A program made the position numbers and the translations under genes. Positions 18,376-25,609 of a stretch of DNA of 26,041 nt are shown piece after piece. The stretch lies in IMG/VR virus record IMGVR_UViG_3300025687_000280, positions 1 through 26,041 of that record; one strand, given 5' to 3'. Position 1 is the first letter of the stretch. Each line of letters starts with the position of its first letter. Below the pieces are notes generated by a model. The model saw nothing but the letters and a program-made list of their open reading frames with translations, ran no database searches and was not told where the DNA came from. The DNA is from a virus.

Positions 18376-18783
18376 ATGGCGACCAGAACCACCAGCTTGA
18401 TCAAGAAATCAAGCGACACCACCCAAAAGACCGGCGTAACGACAAGCTATGACGCATCAAAAAAAGCCACTCTTGCGCTTCAGATGCCGTCAAATTTCCC
18501 GCTGGCTTTCCACCTTGAAGGGCTTTTCATCCGAATGTCAAGCCTAGCAAGCTCGCCCACTAAGATCACGATGAAGCTGACAACTGACAGCGGCGGCGAT
18601 GAAGCGATCGTAACCGGTACAGAAAGCACAATCGAAACCGGCGTGACCACTGCGACTGACGGATCTGTCGTCTATAAAATCGATCTGGATTACATTTTCG
18701 ATAGCTCGAATGTATATGTCTTCTTTAAAACCGATGTCGGAAGTGTTTCCGTCGATTCGGTCGAACTGACCTATCACGAGTAA
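18376..18783 (+). CDS. Beta-rich structural protein of the plus-strand island
   Basis: This 135-residue protein of unknown family starts MATRTTSLIKKSSDTTQKTG. It is rich in Thr, Ser and Val, with alternating strands (FHLEGLFIRMSSL, TKITMKLTTDSG, SVVYKIDLDYIF, VYVFFKTDVGSVSVDSVELTYHE), which predicts a jelly-roll or similar beta sandwich. The ribosome site is GAGGTAGATAG before ATG. The next plus-strand gene starts 4 bases after its stop. Location between lysis and early genes and the composition suggest a virion surface or receptor-binding component. The opposite orientation to the tail module points to separate acquisition. Confidence 0.6.
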   Translation: MATRTTSLIKKSSDTTQKTGVTTSYDASKKATLALQMPSNFPLAFHLEGLFIRMSSLASSPTKITMKLTTDSGGDEAIVTGTESTIETGVTTATDGSVVYKIDLDYIFDSSNVYVFFKTDVGSVSVDSVELTYHE

Positions 18784-18787
18784 AGCC

Positions 18788-19642
18788 ATGTCAATCAAGA
18801 ATATATTTAATCAATCCGGCGGAACAGTCCCAGAAGCTGCGGCCGGTGGTGATTCTTCCGCGTGGACTGAAATAACATCTGGCGATCTTTCACTAGATAA
18901 ACAAAGCTATACAACCTTTAATTTAGCGGCTTCAGCGGTTGAAGGTTACGCTCATCGAATCAACATTGGTGCCGATGTCGGAGGCGTATCGAACACGACG
19001 AGAATGGCTGAATGTGGGATTCTCTATTTTGATACTGGAATCAGCCTTGAAACACTAGGAAGCGGTGAAGGTTCTTCTGGTGTTGTTCAGCTCTTGTTTG
19101 AACCCGCTGGGGTTGATGATCAATCGGACTATTACACTGACACAGCACGACCTCAAACTGTTATGCTATGGTGTGGTTTTGATCTTCCGCCATTTCAAAA
19201 TGGTGATATGGTTTATTATGGTCATGGTCTCCAGTTGAGGCCAAATCTCAGTGCTACTAATAATGACGGCTATTACAATCAGACCCGCATAATGCGCACA
19301 CAAGGCACGACGACAGCCCCACAAGGATCTTCGTATGCCTTTGGGTATCGATTCCAGAACCTTCAAATGACATTGACATTCGGAAAAAGCTATTCAACGC
19401 AAACCGAGCTAGGAATAAGCCAAGTCGATTGGAACGGAGCTATTTTCCGAGATGATGAGGGCTATAACGATTATCAAATGCTCAACACAATTAGTCAAGT
19501 CACCGATCTGTTAAATACAAAGACCACAACAACAAGCGAAACGATCAAAATTGGGGTAGCTTTTCAGGTCGCTCTTTCAAGTGATAACAGCGTAACAGGT
19601 TGGGATTTTAATCTAAAATGGCGGAAGCTTCTGATAAGCTAG
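18788..19642 (+). CDS. Candidate receptor-binding / tail fibre protein
   Basis: This 284-residue protein starts MSIKNIFNQSGGTVPEAAAG. It is predicted to be almost entirely beta-structured, rich in Gly, Thr, Ser, Asn and aromatics (GGDSSAWTEITSGDLSLDKQ, SYAFGYRFQNLQMTLTFGK) and ends in FQVALSSDNSVTGWDFNLKW. No catalytic motif is visible. Composition and position behind another beta-rich gene suggest a tail-tip or fibre protein. No known family is recognised, so the role is inference. Its TAG and the TAG of the convergent holin-like gene overlap within one CTAG. Confidence 0.55.
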   Translation: MSIKNIFNQSGGTVPEAAAGGDSSAWTEITSGDLSLDKQSYTTFNLAASAVEGYAHRINIGADVGGVSNTTRMAECGILYFDTGISLETLGSGEGSSGVVQLLFEPAGVDDQSDYYTDTARPQTVMLWCGFDLPPFQNGDMVYYGHGLQLRPNLSATNNDGYYNQTRIMRTQGTTTAPQGSSYAFGYRFQNLQMTLTFGKSYSTQTELGISQVDWNGAIFRDDEGYNDYQMLNTISQVTDLLNTKTTTTSETIKIGVAFQVALSSDNSVTGWDFNLKWRKLLIS

Positions 19643-19986
19643 TCCTCTGGTATCACTGTCGTATGTTGTGAGGTCAATCCGACTTTTATCTTGATTTCCT
19701 TGAGATCATCTTGAATCGGATTTATCCGGCTATGAACACCACTGATTGCTTTTCGCATAGCTTCGTTCTGCGAGGCATGTTCCAATGTCACAGCGACAGC
19801 GACTTGATCGAGCTTTTCACTGATCTTCTTCTGGCTCTCTTGCATGTCATCGATCAACTTAATATGTCGATCAATCAGTGCTGGAAGATATTTAGCTGCT
19901 AAGCGGTACAAGCCAGTCAGCAATGTGATCGCAAGCACAAGCGCACTTGCTGGACCCGTTAAGAATTCCATTGTCACACCATCCAT
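19639..19986 (-). CDS. Holin-like membrane protein with coiled coil
   Basis: This 115-residue protein has one N-terminal membrane span (about residues 12-27: ASALVLAITLLTGLYR). A long charged helical region follows (KLIDDMQESQKKISEKLDQV, NEAMRKAISGVHSRINPIQD), probably a coiled coil. The layout resembles XhlA/Mu-type phage membrane proteins that assist lysis. The ribosome site AGAGGTCTGATA overlaps the stop of the previous gene. The position at the end of the block with a wall enzyme supports a holin or spanin-like role, but a single span and the coiled coil are not diagnostic. Confidence 0.55.
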   Translation of the reverse strand: MDGVTMEFLTGPASALVLAITLLTGLYRLAAKYLPALIDRHIKLIDDMQESQKKISEKLDQVAVAVTLEHASQNEAMRKAISGVHSRINPIQDDLKEIKIKVGLTSQHTTVIPED

Positions 19987-19988
19987 TA

Positions 19989-20210
19989 TCAGACCTCTTT
20001 ATTGATAATATCTGTGATGATATCATGAAGCTTTGGTACAATCGAAAGCGACATATCCAGAGCTATTTTTTGTCGCTCTGCTTTGGTGACTTTGCTGCCG
20101 CCTTCGCTGTTTTCGGCTTTGGCTTTGTCGATTTCTTCGAGGAGGTTGATGATGAGGGGGATGATTTCTCTTGTGATTGCGATTGCGATTTTAATTCCTC
20201 GTCCAGACAT
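19989..20210 (-). CDS. Small lysis-block protein overlapping the wall enzyme gene
   Basis: This 73-residue protein starts MSGRGIKIAIAITREIIPLI. It continues with a helix INLLEEIDKAKA, a charged linker, and a second amphipathic helix MSLSIVPKLHDIITDIINKE. The N-terminal helix is hydrophobic enough to be membrane-associated. A strong ribosome site (AAAGGAGATAAGCC before ATG) makes it a real gene, although 148 bases lie inside the upstream gene in another frame. It may be a holin or lysis regulator. No family is recognised. Confidence 0.7.
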   Translation of the reverse strand: MSGRGIKIAIAITREIIPLIINLLEEIDKAKAENSEGGSKVTKAERQKIALDMSLSIVPKLHDIITDIINKEV

Positions 20211-20872
20211 GGCTTATCTCCTTTGGATGGTTTGCTTTTTTTTGGTTTCGCTTTGGCTGGTTGCTCAGCTTGTTCTTTATTTTCAGATAACCTTTTAAGG
20301 CTATCTTCGTGGATCAAAGTATAGCTGAATTTATCACCAAGACCGGCGGCGATCTGTGCCTTGCAAAGTGTTATAAAAGCTGAAAAATGGCTTGGATTTG
20401 CGAAGACCTGACAGCCCGCTGACCACTTGTCAACGCTAGAAGATTGATGATTTCGATTCGCTCGGTGGCAATTAATCCCAAAATAGCCAGCATATTCTTC
20501 GCCGCCGTAATCGACTTTGTCGTCTTTGTTTCCATCACGCCAAACCAATATTTCACCGGTCTGAACCAGTGCCTCATATTCGCCTTTGTGCTTTCCCAAA
20601 GACCAGACCGATCTATACTGCTTATCATGAACGACGACCGCTGTTCCGAGCGCGCGGGTCGGATTCTGAAGCCAATAAGATCCGGCTACAGTGGTTATTG
20701 GATAGCAATGTTCAAACCATTCGCCGTTTTGAATGTAACAAATATAAATCTTATCGTTGAATTTGTTTGGCACGATTTGAGAAGACCGAACGCCAATGAG
20801 GTTCAAATCCATTTCTCCGCTGAAAACTTTATATCCGAGAGCTTCAGCTTGTTCTATGATTTTTGGTTTCAT
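20063..20872 (-). CDS. L,D-transpeptidase-like wall enzyme, candidate endolysin
   Basis: This 269-residue protein has a core (1-195) containing NCHRANRNHQSSSVDKWSAG followed by CQVF: H136, then S151, G153 and C154. That spacing matches the H...(S/T)xGC catalytic signature of YkuD-type L,D-transpeptidases and related phage wall enzymes. Preceding strands (EILVWRDGNKD, YAGYFGINC) fit the fold. Residues 196-269 are a Lys/Ser/Pro-rich low-complexity tail, and from about residue 221 its DNA also encodes the start of the next gene. The ATG overlaps the tail-hub stop as ATGA. Placement beside holin-like genes suggests lysis; a role in wall penetration as a virion enzyme is the alternative. No signal peptide is seen. 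Confidence 0.65.
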   Translation of the reverse strand: MKPKIIEQAEALGYKVFSGEMDLNLIGVRSSQIVPNKFNDKIYICYIQNGEWFEHCYPITTVAGSYWLQNPTRALGTAVVVHDKQYRSVWSLGKHKGEYEALVQTGEILVWRDGNKDDKVDYGGEEYAGYFGINCHRANRNHQSSSVDKWSAGCQVFANPSHFSAFITLCKAQIAAGLGDKFSYTLIHEDSLKRLSENKEQAEQPAKAKPKKSKPSKGDKPCLDEELKSQSQSQEKSSPSSSTSSKKSTKPKPKTAKAAAKSPKQSDKK

Positions 20873-22479
20873 GGTCTATATCCCAGTGTCGGTAACATTA
20901 GAATCGTGACATAGCAGCTTCGAGATCCAAAGTCGATGTCGACACGAGAGATCATGCCAATTCTTCTGTTATAGGTGTACGCTTCATTTTTGCCATATAA
21001 AACCGCACTTGTCAAAGTCACATTATCGCCAGCGACAAATCTTGAAAGATGAATGTGCGTGTTCAGCGTGATCTTCTCAGCGACTAAACGCATATAGTTT
21101 TCCATGCGTGCACCGTCAGCGACAGCCATATTCGGCCGCGTGAAGTCTGGATCATAGGTCAAGCCGTCAGATCGTGTTCCATAATCAACGCCGGCTGGCA
21201 ATGTTTTAAGATTTGATGTTCTTCGAATCGTGGTCGTGTCGCCTGATTGATTATGTACAATTAAAAACTTTCCATAAACCGCATTGACATCAGGATCATA
21301 AAAGTCGTGACTAATCACTGAGATAATATCATCGTCGGTGATTTCATAAGCTATCGGCTTGATTCCGTTCGGCTGGGTGGCGTCATAAGGATCTTCGACG
21401 CCTCGCCAGCTAATCCGGCCTTGTCTAAGGACTGGCCACTGGCCAAGCGCTGAAGCCTTGTCTGTTATCGTTCTCATGAACTCTGTTTGCGCTTCCAAGA
21501 TCGCGAGCTTCCATTGATATGTTGTTCCGCTGGCTTTGATATACATCTTTTGCAAATCAGCATCGACATAATCATAAATATCCGAAGCTAGATCGCCGCC
21601 GATCGACCACTGATTCGGAAGCGTATCGAGAACCGCACCAGTCCCCGATTGAATGATTTTTCCGATAATGTGGGGCGGAAACTCGGCGATCTGTGCTGCA
21701 TTATAAACAACCGCATCAGCTGCATGAATCTCTGTCGGCCATGTCGATGTCGATAAACTTGGATAATCCACAGCTAAAGGGCCGGTATTCGTCATTGTTA
21801 AATAGCCCGCTGGCGCTGTCGTGGTCGTTTTGCTAGTCCATTCAGCATAAATGATTCCACCGTTGCCGCTGTTATTATGAGGGTCTTCGATTCCAATCAA
21901 GCCCGATCCGCTTGAATCTTTTTGAAATATTGTGATGTCATCCAGATATAAATCGGTGTCGGTGTTCGTGTTGAAGTTCGTTGTCACGCCAGTTGTTTGT
22001 CCAAGCGTATAGAACAATTGTGAATTGTGAATCGTTAAAGCTGTGTCGAATCGGGTGTCGAATCGATTGTCAAGCGTTGAAAGCGCATCTTCAAATTCTA
22101 ATTCATAGGTATTAAAATTCAGCTTGCGTATATTGCGCAGCATGCCCCAAATAAGCCGCTGATAGCTCGAAGTAGAATAACCCTCGAATCCGACATAAAG
22201 AATCGCAATTTGACCCTTCTCGATCTTCTCACGATATGGTCTGAAGTCACCCACCATATTTATCGAAAACTGACCAAAGGTTACATTAAATGATTGATTG
22301 ACAACGCTGGTTCCATTTATCCGAACTGAATCCGATTCAATCTGTAAATCTTGCGTGGTTCGATCGATGATGAATTCAGAACCGACCCCGAATTTGGTCT
22401 TGATAAATTCAAGTCTGAACAAGAAGCTAAGACTTTCTCGATTCTTTAAATCTGTTTGAAATTGCGCTGACCAAGTCAT
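20869..22479 (-). CDS. Tail hub / tail-tip protein
   Basis: This 536-residue beta-rich protein is encoded after the distal tail protein. It starts MTWSAQFQTDLKNRESLSFL, has a domain with KIEKGQIAILYVGFEGYSTS and WGMLRNIRKLNFNTYELEFE (typical of phage tail-tip ring proteins), and a long middle with Gly/Thr-rich strands. The C terminus resembles a second barrel (THIHLSRFVAGDNVTLTSAV, GSRSCYVTILML). In siphophages the order tape measure, distal tail, tail hub is conserved, which is the main basis of the call. A receptor-binding or carbohydrate-binding insertion in the middle (about 185-290) is possible. Confidence 0.6.
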   Translation of the reverse strand: MTWSAQFQTDLKNRESLSFLFRLEFIKTKFGVGSEFIIDRTTQDLQIESDSVRINGTSVVNQSFNVTFGQFSINMVGDFRPYREKIEKGQIAILYVGFEGYSTSSYQRLIWGMLRNIRKLNFNTYELEFEDALSTLDNRFDTRFDTALTIHNSQLFYTLGQTTGVTTNFNTNTDTDLYLDDITIFQKDSSGSGLIGIEDPHNNSGNGGIIYAEWTSKTTTTAPAGYLTMTNTGPLAVDYPSLSTSTWPTEIHAADAVVYNAAQIAEFPPHIIGKIIQSGTGAVLDTLPNQWSIGGDLASDIYDYVDADLQKMYIKASGTTYQWKLAILEAQTEFMRTITDKASALGQWPVLRQGRISWRGVEDPYDATQPNGIKPIAYEITDDDIISVISHDFYDPDVNAVYGKFLIVHNQSGDTTTIRRTSNLKTLPAGVDYGTRSDGLTYDPDFTRPNMAVADGARMENYMRLVAEKITLNTHIHLSRFVAGDNVTLTSAVLYGKNEAYTYNRRIGMISRVDIDFGSRSCYVTILMLPTLGYRP

Positions 22480-23327
22480 GTCTGAACATTCGTGATTTCG
22501 GGTTCGGTTATTACATTGATGTCAAATGTTTTGGCGGTGGTTGTATCACACCATCCAGAACCGCCGAGCGTGCTGTCAATGTTATTTGTCAACGCGTCGC
22601 CGAACGCGTCAGACAGATCGCCTAGCTCGTATCCAAGACCAATATAGTTATTAAACATCTCGACATAATCCGGTGACATCAAGACATCCAGCGACCACAA
22701 AAAGCCGCGCTCGTTTGTAATCATGTTCTGGCCTAGATTTTCCACCGGCCGTTTTAAAGTCGGCCAGAACCGATAGTGTCTTACGCCGATCGTGCCTTTA
22801 TCAAAATCATAAAGTATCGGACTGGCTAGCGTGATGGTTCCCGCCGCTGTCGCGGTTGCCGTTATGCTTTGAACTTTGACAAGCTGATACCTCATGTTCG
22901 GGTTTTCACTTTCAATCATGAGATAATCGCCAGCGACCACGATCTGATTTCCGACGATGTTTCGGAAGACATTCGCAGCTACATTCAGAACGGTGTCACC
23001 AGCGAAGACCGGCTGCTTTAAATATGTCGCATAAGCCTTTGAGCTGTCCGCTGCGAACATCGTGCTATAACCGCGATCAAGATGGCTTTGAAGCGTGATC
23101 AGGTCAGCCGCCTTGTCTTCTCCGTCAATCATTCGATCGCGCTGAATTCTGACGATTTCGCTGATTCTTGAGACAGTTCTATAACGGCGGCCGGTATAGC
23201 TGACGCCGTCTTGCGCGTCGATTTCGTAATCACTGAAAAGCTCGGCCAGCGGTTCACCTAGATCGATTGTGCTGAGATAAGGCGTTTGGCTTGGCTTCGG
23301 ATAAAAGTAGAATTTAGCGTTTCCCAT
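22476..23327 (-). CDS. Distal tail protein candidate
   Basis: This 283-residue protein is encoded one base after the tape measure stop (TGATATG). It starts MGNAKFYFYPKPSQTPYLST, continues with SYTGRRYRTVSRISEIVRIQ, and has a strand-rich centre (VVAGDYLMIESENPNMRYQL). A C-terminal region with ENLGQNMITNERGFLWSLDV fits a ring-forming tail-tip protein. ATG 23327 is preferred to a TTG at 23339 inside the tape measure gene, with GGGCGG upstream. Assignment rests on position and the overall beta pattern. No diagnostic family motif is visible. Confidence 0.55.
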   Translation of the reverse strand: MGNAKFYFYPKPSQTPYLSTIDLGEPLAELFSDYEIDAQDGVSYTGRRYRTVSRISEIVRIQRDRMIDGEDKAADLITLQSHLDRGYSTMFAADSSKAYATYLKQPVFAGDTVLNVAANVFRNIVGNQIVVAGDYLMIESENPNMRYQLVKVQSITATATAAGTITLASPILYDFDKGTIGVRHYRFWPTLKRPVENLGQNMITNERGFLWSLDVLMSPDYVEMFNNYIGLGYELGDLSDAFGDALTNNIDSTLGGSGWCDTTTAKTFDINVITEPEITNVQT

Positions 23328-23328
23328 A

Positions 23329-25389
23329 TCACCGCCCAAATAAAGATGACTTGCCGACCCCGAATTGACCGAAGCGGGTTTCGAGCTTGCGCACTAGTTC
23401 ATCGATAGCTCTGTTTTCCACGACTGCGCTATTGATGACGATGTTGATTCCACCACCGCCGCCGGCTTGATTCATCATGCGCTGTTCAGCTTGACCCGCT
23501 CGCCCACTGGCGGGCAGAACTGTTTCACCCTCATGAAGCATAGCCAGACCGCGCTTTCCACGCGTGAAGCGTGCGCCGCTTTGCGCTGACATTATGCCGC
23601 CAGATAAATAAAACTGAGATGATTCACCCAGATTTTCAAAGAAGGTTCTTCTTCTTTCTCGTCTTTGCTGTCGTCGTTCTTGTCGGCCTTCGCGGGTGAA
23701 TATATCACGAAAGAATTCTTTGATGTTCTCCCAAAGTCTCTTGAAGGCCTCGCCGAAAGCGTCAGCGATTATAAAGGGCAATTTTAAAAGTGTTTCACCG
23801 ATTCCACGAATTAAAGCAACAACGAATCTAGGCAAGACCTGAATCAAAACACGAGGCAACATCTTCAGACCGTTTTCAAATGCTTTGACAAAGTTATTAA
23901 AATCTTGCTGTATTTCTTTAGGTGACTTTTCACCAAGTCTAGCAATGCCTGTTATCGCTCCGGTGATGACTTCAGATAATCCCATCGTAACACCAGACAA
24001 AGCCGATCCAAGCTCGTTTAAAAACCCCGCTGGGCCACTGACACCGGCCAAGATTGCATTCGTGATCGAACCGGCGACAGCGATCTTAAAAGTCTTTTCC
24101 ATCAAAGCGGGCAAATCTTTCAGGCTTGAATCGAGATCTTCGAGATCGATGCTGATTGAATCTAATTGATTGATAAGCTCGTCTATACCGTTAACGAAGT
24201 TTGTAAAATCCGGTGCAGCTGCTGAGACAGCACCACCGCCACCACCACCGCCGCCGCCGCCGGTTACTTGAAAAGGCGTGAAGCCACCACCGATCAAGCC
24301 TTGAAGCTGGTTCTCAAATTCTTTTGCGTCTTTCTGTGCCTTGTTTATTGCTCCTGAAACTGCATTGAAAAATCCGGCAAACTTCTTATCCATTCCGGTC
24401 AGATGTGCGATCGGCTTGGCTAGGTCAAACAAAGTCAAGCTAAGATTTCCGAAGATCGGAATCATGCCAATGAGAGCGCGGGCGACTTTCGGAAAGATCG
24501 ACAGCAAGCCTTCAAAGATCATTGACATCGTGTTCAAAGCGGCTGTGAATACTAGCGAAATCGTGTCAGACAGGCTGATAATGATACTTTGAATAAAGGC
24601 CAATTGAGCGCCGAACTTGATCAGCATTTGCGTGATCGCTGGGCCAAATGTTTCAATAAAGGTTGACTTCAGACCTTTGGCGACCGTATCCAAACCAGCC
24701 ATTACGACCTGAAAATCGGCCGCTGCGTCACTGGCTTTCGGGCCGGTTCGAACGCCGAACTTCTCTGTAAATGCGACAAATTGCGCTAGACCTTGAGATT
24801 GACCAAGCGCTTGAAGAAGCTGACTAGCTGAACGGCCAAAAACATCGAAGGCCATTTTAGCGCGCGTGGTCTGATCATCGATGGCTTGAAGCCTTGTCAA
24901 AGTCTCAAGAAATACATCATTCGCGGGTCGTAAAGATCCGTCAGCGTTCTTGATTTCAACGCCGAGCTTTTTAAAGGCTTGCGCTGTTCGGCTTGATTCT
25001 TCTTCAGCCATCGACAGAACCGCCGGAAATTTGCTTAGAATGCTCGTAGCTTGGCTTGCGTCTTGACCGCTGGCTTGAAGCGCAAATTGCAAGCCCTTGA
25101 TCGTATCAGCGGCGATCGCTGAACGGTTTGAAAGATCGTTTATATCGTTGATCAAATCAGCGCTTTCTTGCCCGAACTGAACCGCAGCTTTTGCGGCGTC
25201 AATCAAAGCACCAGCGACGGCGATCATTCCAGTCGCCAGAACGCCGGCGGCGGTGACCACAGAAGCCATCGAACCGGCGGCGGCCAATAGACTTTTCTGC
25301 GCACCGGCGGCGGCTTTCGCTGTATCGCCAAGCCCTTTTTGAGCTTTTCCGGTTTGGACTTTTAAAATATAATCAACAGTCGTCGCCAT
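23329..25389 (-). CDS. Tape measure protein
   Basis: This 686-residue protein sets tail length and is later ejected. The N terminus is long, helical and Ala-rich (KAQKGLGDTAKAAAGAQKSL, then hydrophobic segments 40-70). The motif LSNRSAIAADTIKGLQFALQ and LTRLQAIDDQTTRAKMAFDV with FGRSA are typical of tape measure proteins. Hydrophobic stretches recur at 250-330 and 435-490. A 10-glycine run (about 377-386) separates two halves. The C terminus is basic (REGRQERRQQRRERRR) and ends in FGVGKSSLFGR. At about 1.5 Angstrom per residue it predicts a tail near 100 nm. It follows the tail chaperone extension directly (TGATATG). Confidence 0.93.
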   Translation of the reverse strand: MATTVDYILKVQTGKAQKGLGDTAKAAAGAQKSLLAAAGSMASVVTAAGVLATGMIAVAGALIDAAKAAVQFGQESADLINDINDLSNRSAIAADTIKGLQFALQASGQDASQATSILSKFPAVLSMAEEESSRTAQAFKKLGVEIKNADGSLRPANDVFLETLTRLQAIDDQTTRAKMAFDVFGRSASQLLQALGQSQGLAQFVAFTEKFGVRTGPKASDAAADFQVVMAGLDTVAKGLKSTFIETFGPAITQMLIKFGAQLAFIQSIIISLSDTISLVFTAALNTMSMIFEGLLSIFPKVARALIGMIPIFGNLSLTLFDLAKPIAHLTGMDKKFAGFFNAVSGAINKAQKDAKEFENQLQGLIGGGFTPFQVTGGGGGGGGGGAVSAAAPDFTNFVNGIDELINQLDSISIDLEDLDSSLKDLPALMEKTFKIAVAGSITNAILAGVSGPAGFLNELGSALSGVTMGLSEVITGAITGIARLGEKSPKEIQQDFNNFVKAFENGLKMLPRVLIQVLPRFVVALIRGIGETLLKLPFIIADAFGEAFKRLWENIKEFFRDIFTREGRQERRQQRRERRRTFFENLGESSQFYLSGGIMSAQSGARFTRGKRGLAMLHEGETVLPASGRAGQAEQRMMNQAGGGGGINIVINSAVVENRAIDELVRKLETRFGQFGVGKSSLFGR

Positions 25390-25390
25390 A

Positions 25391-25609
25391 TCACACCATG
25401 TCGATCATTTCCATCACAGAAATAACCGGAAAAATCATATCATCTTTTTTTCGTTTATTCATTGCTTCTTGCGCTCGCTCCGAGCGGGCGATGATGCAAC
25501 GAACACACATGAAAAGCTCTTGCCACGAAAGAGCAAGAACTTCGCTGGGCAGCTTGCCATAGCTGCGCGCGATGATGTCGACGATGTTGATAAATTCTTT
25601 GTCACCCTC
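25391..25609 (-). CDS. Tail assembly chaperone frameshift extension (GT-type)
   Basis: This open frame of 72 codons directly before the tape measure gene has no usable start. It reads EGDKEFINIVDIIARSYGKL, then PSEVLALSWQELFMCVRCII, and ends in PVISVMEMIDMV. It joins the preceding chaperone frame by +1 at TTT CGA (25613-25608), giving ...AENF-EGDKEF.... The first ATG in this frame is at 25510, deep in the segment and without a ribosome site. In many siphophages a chaperone and its longer frameshift product sit exactly here and assemble the tape measure protein. The composition (helical, LSW.E motif) fits such a C-terminal domain. Confidence 0.7.
   Translation of the reverse strand, partial: EGDKEFINIVDIIARSYGKLPSEVLALSWQELFMCVRCIIARSERAQEAMNKRKKDDMIFPVISVMEMIDMV

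Noticed and set aside
18544-18798. Minus-strand open frame opposite the first island gene
   Set aside because: It is antisense to a gene with a ribosome site and coherent beta-rich product; no start signals of its own.
24228-24265. CCG/CCA trinucleotide repeat as a possible microsatellite element
   Set aside because: It simply encodes the ten-glycine linker of the tape measure protein in frame; length variation is possible but not shown.
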